Assembly (NCBI GenBank): GCA_900546085.1
Contig: URBS01000037.1
Location: 1-15,630, forward strand
Direction: 5' to 3'
Origin: an uncultured Collinsella sp.
Lineage (GTDB): Bacteria; Actinomycetota; Coriobacteriia; Coriobacteriales; Coriobacteriaceae
DNA length: 15,630 bases
Shown: piece by piece, positions 7,038-14,830 of the stretch
Layout: every line of letters starts with the position of its first letter
Numbering within the stretch: position 1 is the stretch's first letter
Made by a program: the position numbers and the translations under genes
The notes under the pieces: model-generated
The model's input: the letters and a program-made list of their open reading frames with translations, nothing else
What the model was told of the DNA's origin: nothing
The model's database searches: none

Positions 7038-8842
7038 AGCTCAACAACCCCACCGTCAGCGACAACACCGAAAACGGAGCGCACAACATGGTCAGGCTCA
7101 TTATCGATAACTGCGAAGTCGTGGTGCCCGAGCGCACCACGATCCTGGACGCAGCCAAGTCCGTCGGCATCCAGATTCCCACCCTGTGCTATCTGCGCGA
7201 TCTAAACGAGATCGGCGGCTGCCGCGTGTGCGTGGTCGAGGTCGAGGGCTGCGACCAGCTGGTTGCCGCCTGCAATAACTACGTGCTCGACGGCATGGTG
7301 GTCCACACCAACAGCCCCAAGGCTCGCGAGGCTCGTCGCACCAACGTGCAGCTGCTGCTGTCGCAGCACGATGCGCAGTGCGCGAGCTGCGTGCGCAGCG
7401 GTAACTGCAACCTGCAGACCATCGCCAACGACCTGGGCATTTTCTACCTGCCGTATCAAAAGCACTTGGCGCGCGAGGGCTGGGACTTCGATTTTCCCAT
7501 CATTCGCGACAACGACAAGTGCATCAAGTGCATGCGTTGCATCAAGGTGTGCGAAAACGTGCAGGGGCTGGGGATTTGGGACCTGACCAATCGCGCCACG
7601 CACACCGCCGTGGGTACCCGCGGGCGCGCGCCGATCGGCAAGACCGATTGCGTCGCATGCGGCCAGTGCATCACGCATTGCCCGACGGGCGCGCTGCGCG
7701 AGCGTGACGACACCGAGACCGTGTTCGACGCTCTCGCCGATCCCGACAAGATCGTGCTGGTGCAGATTGCGCCGGCCGTGCGTAGCGCTTGGGGCGAGGA
7801 GCTCGGCGTTCCGCGCGAGGAGGCTACCGTCGAGCGCCTGGCTTGCGCGCTGCGCCGCGTGGGCTTTGAGTACGTGTTCGATACCGATTTCTCGGCCGAC
7901 CTCACCATTATGGAGGAGGGCTCCGAGTTGCTCGAGCGCCTGGGTGCCGCTGCCAAGGGAGAGGGCGACAGCCGCGGCTGGCCCATGTTCACGAGCTGCT
8001 GCCCGGGCTGGGTGCGCTTTGTGAAGGCTCGCTATCCGGAGTTTGTCGACAGCCTGTCCACGTCCAAGTCGCCGCAGCAGATGTTCGGCGCCATCGCCAA
8101 GACCTACTACGCCAAAGTGCTGGGCGTGGAGCCCGAGCGCCTGTTTGTGGTGTCCGTGATGCCGTGTACGGCCAAGAAGGCCGAGTGCGCGCTGCCGAGC
8201 ATGGTGGGCGAGGACGGCGCGCCCGACGTTGACGTTGCGCTGACGGTACGCGAGATGGTGCGCATGATCCGCGCGAACCACGTGGGCGTGGACACGCTTA
8301 CCGAGGAGCCGCTCGACACGCCGCTGGGCTTTGGCACGGGCGCGGGTGTAATCTTTGGCGCCACGGGCGGCGTGATGGAGGCCGCCGTGCGCTCGGCCTA
8401 TTACCTGGTGACGGGCAAGAACCCCGATGCCGACTTCTTTACCGATGTGCGCGGTCTGGACGGCTGGAAGGAAGCCGTGGCCGATATCGATGGCACCAAG
8501 GTGCGCGTCGCCGTGGCGCACGGGCTGGGTAACGCCGCCCGCCTGCTCGACGCGATTCGCGACGGCCGTGCGAGCTATGACTTCGTCGAGGTCATGGCGT
8601 GCCCGGGCGGCTGCGTCGGTGGCGGCGGTCAGCCCATCCACGACGGCTGCGAGCTGGCGGCCGAGCGCGGCCAGGTGCTGTGGGGCCTGGATGCCGCTGC
8701 GGACATTCGCTTCTCGCACGAGAACCCCGATGTTCAGGCGTGCTGCCGCGAGTTTTTGGGCGCGCCGCTCTCGCCGCTGGCCGAGGAGTTGCTGCATACC
8801 GACCATCACGCCTGGTCGATGCCTAACGAGGGGAAGTGCTAA
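7031..8842 (+). CDS. hydA: [FeFe] hydrogenase, M3-type with four accessory Fe-S clusters (HydA)
   Basis: This cytoplasmic hydrogenase catalyses reversible proton reduction to H2. Its 603 residues follow the Clostridium CpI layout. The [2Fe-2S] domain has C53, C64, C67 and C81. The His-Cys [4Fe-4S] site is H113, C117, C120 and C126. Two ferredoxin clusters use C164/C167/C170/C174 and C207/C210/C213/C217. All three H-cluster motifs are intact: TSCCPGW (C324 ligand, C323 the proton-relay Cys), MPCTAKKAE (C379) and EVMACPGGCVGGGGQP (C524, C528). The C-terminal EFLGAPLSPLAEELLHT is also typical. It therefore looks catalytically complete. Linkage to a GltD-like protein resembles the class HydDB calls group A2 (glutamate-synthase-linked), but that assignment is inference. 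The maturases HydE, HydF and HydG are not in the window and must be elsewhere. Confidence 0.96.
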   Translation: MVELNNPTVSDNTENGAHNMVRLIIDNCEVVVPERTTILDAAKSVGIQIPTLCYLRDLNEIGGCRVCVVEVEGCDQLVAACNNYVLDGMVVHTNSPKAREARRTNVQLLLSQHDAQCASCVRSGNCNLQTIANDLGIFYLPYQKHLAREGWDFDFPIIRDNDKCIKCMRCIKVCENVQGLGIWDLTNRATHTAVGTRGRAPIGKTDCVACGQCITHCPTGALRERDDTETVFDALADPDKIVLVQIAPAVRSAWGEELGVPREEATVERLACALRRVGFEYVFDTDFSADLTIMEEGSELLERLGAAAKGEGDSRGWPMFTSCCPGWVRFVKARYPEFVDSLSTSKSPQQMFGAIAKTYYAKVLGVEPERLFVVSVMPCTAKKAECALPSMVGEDGAPDVDVALTVREMVRMIRANHVGVDTLTEEPLDTPLGFGTGAGVIFGATGGVMEAAVRSAYYLVTGKNPDADFFTDVRGLDGWKEAVADIDGTKVRVAVAHGLGNAARLLDAIRDGRASYDFVEVMACPGGCVGGGGQPIHDGCELAAERGQVLWGLDAAADIRFSHENPDVQACCREFLGAPLSPLAEELLHTDHHAWSMPNEGKC

Positions 8843-8844
8843 CG

Positions 8845-9900
8845 ATGCGCGCGTTTGAATTTGAGCTTTCGCGCCGAGGGTTTGCCTCGGCGCTTGCCGC
8901 GGGCGCGCTGTCGCTTGCGTTGGCTGGCTGCAGCGGCGGGGCTGCGGGGGCGGGCTCCTCTGTGGGCTCTGCCGGGTCTGCGCCGAGCGGCTCTGCCGCC
9001 GAGCCGGTCGAGGTGCATGTCGCCTCGCTCAAGGGACCGACGTCGATCGGTCTGGTGCAGTTTATGGACCAGGCGGCGCGTGGCGAGACGGATAACGAGT
9101 TCGACTTTGCGATCAGCGCCGCGGCCGACGAAATCGTGCCCAAGGTCATTCAGGGCGATGTCGATATCGCCTTGGTGCCCGCCAACGTGGCGAGTGTGCT
9201 CTACAACAAGACCGAGGGCGCGGTGCAGGTCATCGACATCAATACGCTCGGCGTGCTGAGCGTGGTGACGGGCGACGCGAGTGTGACCTCGTTTGGCGAT
9301 CTGGCGGGCCATACCGTCTATATGACGGGCAAGGGCACCACGCCGGAGTACGTCATGAACTATTTGCTGGAGCGCGCAGGTCTGACTGGCCAGGTGGCGC
9401 TTGAGTTTAAGAGCGAACCCACCGAGGTGCTGTCGGCCCTGCTTGCCGACCCGTCCGCCGTGGGCGTGCTGCCGGAGCCATTCAAGACCGCTGCCATCGC
9501 CAAGAGCGAGGGCAAGCTGTCGGCACCGGTGAGCCTGACCGATGTGTGGGACGAGCTCGCGGGTGACACGGGCTCCCGTTTGCTGACGGGCGTGACCGTG
9601 GTGCGCCGTGCCTTTGCCGAGGAGCATCCCGAGGCCGTTGCGGAGTTCTTGAGCTGCCATGCGGCGAGCGTTAAGGCTGTCAATGCGGCGCCGGCAGACT
9701 GGGCGCAGGCCGTGGTCGATGCCGGCATCGTGGACAACGCCAAGATCGCCGAGAAGGCGATTCCCGGGTGCATGCTTGTCTGCCAGACGGGCAAGGATAT
9801 GAAGGCGGCGCTCGGTGGGTACCTGCAGGTGCTGGCCGATGCGGACGCGAGCGCTGTGGGCGGTAAGCTCCCGGCTGACGATTTCTACTACATGGAGTAG
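8845..9900 (+). CDS. Tat-type lipoprotein, ABC transporter substrate-binding protein (SsuA/TauA/NMT1-like)
   Basis: This extracytoplasmic binding lipoprotein has 351 residues. The N-terminus carries a twin-arginine motif SRRGF (9-13), a hydrophobic stretch and a lipobox LAGC (26-29), so C29 should be lipidated after Tat export. A Gly/Ser/Ala-rich tether follows. The body shows features of the nitrate/sulfonate/thiamine-precursor binding fold: GDVDIALVPANVASVLYN (a ligand-gate loop), a helix after TGKGTTPEYV, and LPEPFKTAAI. The substrate cannot be named from sequence. ATG 8845 follows GAGGGGAA; a GTG at 8836 would overlap the hydrogenase stop. It lies 2 bases after the hydrogenase gene and 3 before its permease-ATPase gene, so all four genes are probably one transcript. 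A redox operon carrying its own importer is unusual. Confidence 0.88.
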   Translation: MRAFEFELSRRGFASALAAGALSLALAGCSGGAAGAGSSVGSAGSAPSGSAAEPVEVHVASLKGPTSIGLVQFMDQAARGETDNEFDFAISAAADEIVPKVIQGDVDIALVPANVASVLYNKTEGAVQVIDINTLGVLSVVTGDASVTSFGDLAGHTVYMTGKGTTPEYVMNYLLERAGLTGQVALEFKSEPTEVLSALLADPSAVGVLPEPFKTAAIAKSEGKLSAPVSLTDVWDELAGDTGSRLLTGVTVVRRAFAEEHPEAVAEFLSCHAASVKAVNAAPADWAQAVVDAGIVDNAKIAEKAIPGCMLVCQTGKDMKAALGGYLQVLADADASAVGGKLPADDFYYME

Positions 9901-9903
9901 CCC

Positions 9904-11280
9904 GTGCGTGCGTTTGCTCGACAAATGACAGAGCGTATGAAGGCGGTGTCGGCAGCAGGTGCCGTCGCCGCCTTTTGGCTTGCTGTGTGGGTGCTGGTGG
10001 CGGCGCTGGTGGCGCAGCCGTTGATCTTGCCGGGGCCGGGTGCTGTCGTGGCGGCGTTGTTGCGGCTGGTATGCGCTGTCGGTACCTGGGCGATTTTGGC
10101 GGGCTCGGGCGTGCGGATTCTGGGCGGGCTGGCTCTTGCCGCGGTATGCGGCGGTTTGTTGGCCAGGATTTCTGTACGGTCGCGGGCGTTTGCCCGCTTG
10201 GCGGCGCCGGCACTTTCGTTTATGAAGGCGACGCCGGTTGCCTGCGTGGTGGTCCTGCTGCTCATTTGGCTGGGGTCGGCACGTGTGAGCATCGCGGCGG
10301 TTTTTTTGATGGCGCTGCCGGGCGTATATTTCTCACTGGTCGAAGGCTTGGCGCAGGTGGATAAGCCACTGGAGCAGATGTTTCGTCTGCATGGCGTGCG
10401 GGGCTGGCGACTGTTTTGCGCCCACACCTGGCGCGAAGTCCTGCCGTTTGTGCTTTCGTGTGCGCGTGCCGTGATCGGCATGAGCTGGAAGGCCGGTGTG
10501 GCAGCCGAGCTGATCGGCATGGCGGCGGGCACCGTGGGTGAGCGCATCTATCAGGCGAAGCTTTTGATTGAGACGGCCGACCTGCTGGCTTGGACCGTGC
10601 TGGTCGTTGCCGCCTCGTGGGCGTGTGAGCGCGTGCTGGTGTGGCTGCTGCGGGCTTCGGGGCCCGTGGCGTGGGGTGCGGCCGTGCGGGCGCATGGGCA
10701 TGGGCTGCGCGGGCGTGCGAGGGCTGCGGGCGATGGCGCTGCAGCGGAGCTTGCGCTTGCCGTGGGCGATCGCGCGCCCTGGGCGCCGGCGCTTGACGGA
10801 CTGGTACTTCGCGTGCCCGCCGGTGGGCGGACCTGCGTGATGGGCGCCTCGGGTGTGGGCAAGTCGACGTTGCTTGCACTGGCGGCGGGGGAGTGCGCGC
10901 CGTGTTCCATGGTGTTTCAGGATGTGCGCCTAGTCGAGGACGTTTCTGCTCTGGATAACGTGCTGGTGTGCGCCGACGCGCGCGTGGACACCTCGAGTGC
11001 CGCGGCCCTGTTGCGCCTGCTGCTGCCGGGGGTCGATGTGCATGCTCGTGTGACCGAGCTCTCGGGCGGGCAGCGCCGTCGCGTCGAGATTGCCCGAGCC
11101 CTGCTGTGCCCGGGCGACGCGGTGATTCTGGACGAGCCCTTTACCGGTCTAGATACCGCTGCGCGCGACGCATGCGCCGAGGTCGTGCTCGACTTGCTCG
11201 ACGGTCGCATGCTGTTGCTTGCCACGCACGATGCCGCCGACGCTCAGGCCCTCGATATCTCGGACATCATCACGCTCTAA
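9904..11280 (+). CDS. Fused ABC transporter permease-ATPase with a shortened nucleotide-binding domain
   Basis: A single 458-residue chain joins an SsuC-like permease (about 15-250, roughly six membrane segments, coupling-helix region around 172-204) to an ABC ATPase (about 290-458) through a basic Ala/Gly/His-rich linker. ATPase motifs are intact: Walker A GASGVGKS (314-321), Q-loop Q339 in MVFQDVRL, signature LSGGQ (386-390), Walker B AVILDE (406-411) and H-loop H442. Walker A lysine K320 and Q339 are only 19 residues apart, against roughly 37-40 in ordinary SsuB/TauB-type ATPases. The segment after the Walker A helix (normally GLxxPTSGxVxxxG) is therefore missing. GTG 9904 is used, 3 bases after the previous stop; ATG 9937 is possible. 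The partner is the lipoprotein encoded at 8845-9900, and the import substrate is unknown. Confidence 0.88.
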   Translation: MRAFARQMTERMKAVSAAGAVAAFWLAVWVLVAALVAQPLILPGPGAVVAALLRLVCAVGTWAILAGSGVRILGGLALAAVCGGLLARISVRSRAFARLAAPALSFMKATPVACVVVLLLIWLGSARVSIAAVFLMALPGVYFSLVEGLAQVDKPLEQMFRLHGVRGWRLFCAHTWREVLPFVLSCARAVIGMSWKAGVAAELIGMAAGTVGERIYQAKLLIETADLLAWTVLVVAASWACERVLVWLLRASGPVAWGAAVRAHGHGLRGRARAAGDGAAAELALAVGDRAPWAPALDGLVLRVPAGGRTCVMGASGVGKSTLLALAAGECAPCSMVFQDVRLVEDVSALDNVLVCADARVDTSSAAALLRLLLPGVDVHARVTELSGGQRRRVEIARALLCPGDAVILDEPFTGLDTAARDACAEVVLDLLDGRMLLLATHDAADAQALDISDIITL

Positions 11281-11313
11281 ATACTAATTCAGCAACAAAA
11301 TGATCCGTTTTCC

Positions 11314-11333
11314 TCCGTCCCCATGGGGTCGGA
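11314..11333. repeat. Palindrome after the ABC gene
   Basis: TCCG (11314-11317) and CCCC mirror GGGG and CGGA (11330-11333), with single T-T mismatches and a two-base centre. The centre is too small for a good RNA loop and no T-tract follows, so it is more likely a DNA site or a poor terminator. No better terminator was seen after the ABC gene. Confidence 0.3.
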
Positions 11334-11336
11334 TGT

Positions 11337-11381
11337 GGTATTCTATCTGCGGGGTAATACTTAGGAATACCAAGTAATACC
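11337..11381. promoter_or_regulatory. Three 10-bp phased repeats upstream of the antitoxin gene
   Basis: TAATAC (11355), GAATAC (11365) and TAATAC (11375) recur every 10 bp, one helical turn. An inverted copy, GGTATTC (11337-11343), matches GAATACC (11365-11371). Ribbon-helix-helix proteins often bind short sites with this spacing. The next gene encodes such a protein, so an autoregulatory operator is plausible. The repeats lie about 115 bp before its start codon, and no clear promoter boxes were identified. Confidence 0.4.
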
Positions 11382-11495
11382 AACGCCGCAGAAACAAACT
11401 CCAGATGCGGGCCAATCGGGTTGCCTTCACAGCCCGTCGCCCAGCCGCGTGGCCTGCATCTATCCGCACTACCGTCGTTTCAAAAAGGAAGCGCC

Positions 11496-11699
11496 ATGGC
11501 AGAACACATGACCCCCGTAGTCGCGAAGGTCTTGCCCGAGGAGAAGGCAGCCTTCGCGGCGGCAACTCAGCTCGTGGGCACCACGCCGTCCAACGCCATC
11601 CGCATGTTCATTGCCGCGTTCAATCGCTGTGGCACCTTCCCGTTCGACATCTCGCCCAACGGGGCTTTTGGCATTTCGCCCGATTCTCATCAACAATGA
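11496..11699 (+). CDS. RelB/DinJ-family antitoxin-like protein, apparently without a toxin
   Basis: This 67-residue protein has the ribbon-helix-helix style of RelB/DinJ antitoxins: a short N-terminal strand (TPVVAKVLPEEKAAFAAA), a helix with GTTPSNAIRMFIAAFNRC, then FPFDIS, which matches the LPFD segment of E. coli DinJ. AAAAGGAA lies 5 bases before ATG 11496. DinJ has 86 residues, so this protein appears to lack much of its toxin-binding C-terminus. No toxin gene (YafQ or RelE type) follows; the stop codon is immediately next to a palindromic repeat element. It may be a remnant, an orphan regulator, or a naturally short relative. Confidence 0.7.
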   Translation: MAEHMTPVVAKVLPEEKAAFAAATQLVGTTPSNAIRMFIAAFNRCGTFPFDISPNGAFGISPDSHQQ

Positions 11700-11701
11700 C
11701 T

Positions 11702-11770
11702 GTCCCAAACTGCCGGCATTTGGGGACGTTCCTTTTCTGCCGGCAGTTAAGGAACGTCCCTAAGTGCCGG
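11702..11770. repeat. REP-like palindromic element with 27-bp periodicity
   Basis: GGGACGTTCCTT (11723-11734) and AAGGAACGTCCC (11749-11760) are perfect 12-bp inverted arms. Their loop contains another palindrome, CTGCCGGCAG (11737-11746). TGCCGG starts at 11711, 11738 and 11765, exactly 27 bp apart each time. On the left, GTCCCAAA (11702-11709) also pairs with TTTGGGGAC (11719-11727), with one bulge. The layout resembles a REPIN or a non-autonomous palindromic repeat. It begins 3 bases after the antitoxin stop and ends just before the ribosome site of the protease gene, and may also act as a terminator. No transposase is present in the window. Confidence 0.6.
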
Positions 11771-11787
11771 GTTTTGAGGAGGTTGGC

Positions 11788-12699
11788 ATGCTCAATGCGG
11801 TGATTTGGGCGCTTGCCTGTTTTGGCGTCGTCGCTGCCGATATCGCCCTGAGCGTGGTTTTGTTTTCTGTTCTGGGTGTCGCATCGGTGTTCATGGGCTT
11901 TTCGATTGACGACCTCGATATTCAATTGCTTCAGGCTGCCGCGCAGATGGCATCGTTTTTAATAGCGCTGCTGTGGTGGCGTTATCTGTGGCCGCGTTCG
12001 TTTATGGCACGCCGGCAAAGCGCGCATCCGCTCGGCGGGGGAGCGCGCGGGGCGTGGAAGCGCATCGTCTGCGTTATCGTGATTGGCCTTGCCCTGCAGG
12101 TGGTCGTTGGCTACGTGACCGACGCCGTGCTGTCGCTGTTGCCCGAGGTCGCGACCGATTACAGTGAACTTGTCGAGGAGACGGGCATGGGCGACACGAG
12201 CTACCTGGCCGTCCTGACCACGGTGCTCGGCGCTCCGTTTTGCGAGGAGTTGCTGGTGCGCGGCATCATTTTTGAGTTTTCGCTCCGAGCGTTTAATCCG
12301 CAGTGCCGCCCACTTTGGAAGCGCCGGCGTCGTGCGGGTGCGCAGGACGGCGCCATGGTGCCCTGGGCGGCCCCGAGCACGTGGGGTATCGCCGCGGCGG
12401 TCGTGCTGCAGGCGGCGATCTTCGGTTTTATGCACATGAACTGGGTGCAGGGCTGCTATGCGGGCGCTGCCGGCCTCATTTTTGGCTGGGTGCTCGTGAC
12501 GACCGGAAAGCTCCGCTACACGATCCTGCTGCACTTTGCCTTTAACGCCGGGTCGTACCTGATGGGTCTGTTGTGGTTTGTGAACACGCCGCTCGACGTG
12601 ATAATCACGGTCGCTATCGCCGGCGTCGTCCTCGTTGAGGCAATGCGGTCGCTGCGCCACGCGTGTGGGATGGACGCAGCGAGCGCACCCCTGCCCTAG
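11788..12699 (+). CDS. CPBP-family (CAAX/Abi) intramembrane glutamic endopeptidase
   Basis: This polytopic membrane protein of 303 residues has the three CPBP motifs: EELLVR (E153, E154, R158), FGFMH (F212, H216) and HFAFN (H249, N253). These form the glutamate/histidine active site of Rce1-like proteases, with hydrophobic segments before and after. Between motifs 1 and 2 a basic stretch rich in Arg and Lys (about 171-186) probably faces the cytoplasm. In bacteria the family includes bacteriocin-immunity and signalling proteins; the substrate here is unknown. ATG 11788 follows AGGAGG by 5 bases; a GTG at 11764 would start inside the repeat element and is rejected. Its stop overlaps that of the convergent gene on the minus strand. 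Confidence 0.88.
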   Translation: MLNAVIWALACFGVVAADIALSVVLFSVLGVASVFMGFSIDDLDIQLLQAAAQMASFLIALLWWRYLWPRSFMARRQSAHPLGGGARGAWKRIVCVIVIGLALQVVVGYVTDAVLSLLPEVATDYSELVEETGMGDTSYLAVLTTVLGAPFCEELLVRGIIFEFSLRAFNPQCRPLWKRRRRAGAQDGAMVPWAAPSTWGIAAAVVLQAAIFGFMHMNWVQGCYAGAAGLIFGWVLVTTGKLRYTILLHFAFNAGSYLMGLLWFVNTPLDVIITVAIAGVVLVEAMRSLRHACGMDAASAPLP

Positions 12700-14828
12700 T
12701 TGCGGCGTCCGCCTCCGTTGGCGCCTTGACGCCCCTGGGCCGCGCGATTGCGACCGGCAGTGTTCTGCGCACGCGACATGCCACCGTGGCCCTTGCTGCC
12801 CTTGGGTCCCTTGCCGCTGCCACCGTGGGCCTTGCCGCCCTTCTTGCCGGTGCCATGCCCACCGCCAGCAGACGTCTCGCCCGGGCGCGGCGGCACGGGA
12901 CGAATCAGGCAATGCTTGGTGTAGCCAATCAGATCGCGGCGCCCGGCTTTTTCCAATGCCTCGCGCACCAGCTTGTAGTTCTCGGGCTTGCGGTACTGAA
13001 TGAGCGCGCGCTGCATGGCCTTTTCGTGCGGGTCGCGTGCCACATAGATCGGCTCCATGGTGCGCGGGTCTACGCCGGTGTAGTACATGCAGGTCGACAT
13101 GGTGGACGGGGTGGGGTAGAAGTCCTGCACTTGCTCGGGCATATAGCCCATGTCGCGCACGGCCTCGGCAAGGTCCACAGCTTCCTTCATCGTCGAGCCG
13201 GGGTGGCTCGAGATCAGGTACGGCACTACATACTGCTTGAGTCCGTATTCGCGGTTCAAACGTTCAAATTTACGGCAGAACGCGTCGTAGACGGCGCGGC
13301 TCGGCTTGCCCATCACACTCAACACCGCGTCGCTCACATGCTCGGGCGCTACGCGCAGCTGGCCCGAGACATGATGCTCCAGCAGCTCGCGCAAAAACTC
13401 GTCCGAGGCGTCGGCCATGGTGTAGTCAAAGCGGATGCCGCTGCGCACGAAGACCTTTTTGACGCCCGGTAGCTGGCGCAGGTCGCGCAACAGCTGCGTG
13501 TAGCCGCTCTCATCGACCACCATGTTCTTGCACACGCTCGGCCACAGGCAACGCTTGTTCTTGCACACGCCGTGTTTGAGCTGCTTGTCGCAGGCCGGGC
13601 GGCTAAAGTTGGCCGTCGGTCCGCCCACGTCGTTGATATAGCCCTTAAACTCGGGATCGCGCGTGAGCAGTTCGGCCTCGCGCATGATCGAGTCGTGGCT
13701 GCGCATCTGCAGCACGCGACCCTGGTGGAAGGTCAGCGCGCAAAACGAGCACTCGCCAAAACAGCCGCGGTTGGAGCTAATGGAAAACTTGATCTCGGCA
13801 AAGGCCGGCACGCCGCCCGCCGCGTCGTAGTCGGGATGCCAATCGCGGGCGTAGGGGAGCTCGGCGACCTCGTCCATCTCGTCGGTGGTGAGCGTCGCCG
13901 ATGGCGGGTTCTGCACCACATAGACGCTGTTGGGATAGGGCTCTACCAGGCGGTGTCCGGTGATGGGGTCCATGTTCTGCTGCTGCACGTTAAAGCTGCG
14001 CGCGTAGTTGAGCTTGTCGGCGGCAAGGTCGTCCCAGCTGGGCAGCAGGTCGTAGTCGTAGACCTCGTCGAGCGAGCTGGTGCGGTAGACGGTGCCGTTG
14101 ATATAGGTGATCTGATCAATGGGCAGGCCCGCGTCGAGCGCCTCGGCGATCTCGACGATCGCGTGCTCGCCCATGCCGTAGATGAGGATGTCGGCGCCCG
14201 AGTCGAGCAGTACCGAGCGCTTGAGCTTATCCTGCCAGTAGTCGTAGTGGGCCAGGCGGCGCAGACTCGCCTCGATGCCGCCGATGATGATGGGGGCGTC
14301 CTTGAACGTCTGGCGGATGAGGTTGCCGTAGACCGTGACGGCACGATTGGGGCGGTGCCCCTCCTCGCCACCGGGGGTATAGGCGTCGGTGTGGCGGCGG
14401 TGCTTGGTCACCGAATAGTGGTTGACCATGGAGTCCATGTTGCCGGCACTGACGAGAAAGCCCAGGTGCGGCTCGCCGAGCACCGTGATGCTGGCGGGGT
14501 CGGTCCAGTCGGGCTGGCAGATGATGCCCACTTTGTAGCCGTGCGCGTCGAGTACGCGGCTGACGATGGCCATACCAAAGCTAGGGTGGTCCACGTAGGC
14601 GTCGCCGCAAATGTAGACAAAGTCGCACTGGTCCCAGCCGCGCGCATCCATGTCGGCGCGGCTGACGGGGAGGAACTTATCGCGGCCCGGACGCCAGGGG
14701 CGTGAGGGCGCTGCCTGGGCATGAGTGGCGTGGCCACCCTGGGCCTTGCCGCCACGCTTTTGCTGCTGGCCGCGCTGGGCATGCTTGCCGTGCTGGTTGT
14801 GCTGAGCGTCCTGGGGCTTTTTTGCCAC
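12696..14828 (-). CDS. ygiQ: YgiQ family radical SAM protein (UPF0313)
   Basis: This cytoplasmic radical SAM enzyme belongs to the YgiQ family, whose reaction is unknown. It has 710 residues. The cluster motif is CFGECSFC (C356, C360, C363), preceded by FSISSNRG. Upstream, KFLPVSRADMDARGWDQCDF and IIGGIEASLRRLAHYDYW are family hallmarks. A Cys-rich stretch follows the core (NFSRPACDKQLKHGVCKNKR, then CLWPSVCKN), as in other members. The GTG start at 14828 gives VAKKPQD and follows GGGAGGGA, although spacing is tight. A longer frame to 14996 has no supported start. Both ends carry low-complexity tails: Gln/His/Lys/Gly-rich at residues 3-50 and Gly/Lys/Arg-rich over the last 60 or so. They resemble nucleic-acid-binding tails and are extra to the catalytic core. 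Confidence 0.93.
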   Translation of the reverse strand: MAKKPQDAQHNQHGKHAQRGQQQKRGGKAQGGHATHAQAAPSRPWRPGRDKFLPVSRADMDARGWDQCDFVYICGDAYVDHPSFGMAIVSRVLDAHGYKVGIICQPDWTDPASITVLGEPHLGFLVSAGNMDSMVNHYSVTKHRRHTDAYTPGGEEGHRPNRAVTVYGNLIRQTFKDAPIIIGGIEASLRRLAHYDYWQDKLKRSVLLDSGADILIYGMGEHAIVEIAEALDAGLPIDQITYINGTVYRTSSLDEVYDYDLLPSWDDLAADKLNYARSFNVQQQNMDPITGHRLVEPYPNSVYVVQNPPSATLTTDEMDEVAELPYARDWHPDYDAAGGVPAFAEIKFSISSNRGCFGECSFCALTFHQGRVLQMRSHDSIMREAELLTRDPEFKGYINDVGGPTANFSRPACDKQLKHGVCKNKRCLWPSVCKNMVVDESGYTQLLRDLRQLPGVKKVFVRSGIRFDYTMADASDEFLRELLEHHVSGQLRVAPEHVSDAVLSVMGKPSRAVYDAFCRKFERLNREYGLKQYVVPYLISSHPGSTMKEAVDLAEAVRDMGYMPEQVQDFYPTPSTMSTCMYYTGVDPRTMEPIYVARDPHEKAMQRALIQYRKPENYKLVREALEKAGRRDLIGYTKHCLIRPVPPRPGETSAGGGHGTGKKGGKAHGGSGKGPKGSKGHGGMSRAQNTAGRNRAAQGRQGANGGGRRN

Positions 14829-14830
14829 GA

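Noticed and set aside
7202..8809. 535-residue open frame antisense to the hydrogenase gene
   Set aside because: The plus strand carries all hydrogenase motifs in order. The antisense product is Ala/His/Arg-rich and has no ribosome binding site logic.
9904..11280. Frameshift joining separate permease and ATPase genes
   Set aside because: The frame is continuous through the linker (about residues 250-290), with all motifs in one frame and no stop. A true fusion is the simplest reading.
11405..11803. Open frame reading through the palindromic element (includes NCRHLGTFLFCRQ)
   Set aside because: The peptide comes from translating the repeat itself and overlaps two better-supported genes.
13572..14705. 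377-residue plus-strand open frame within the YgiQ gene
   Set aside because: It is a shadow of the minus-strand gene, whose CFGECSFC motif and family hallmarks are convincing.
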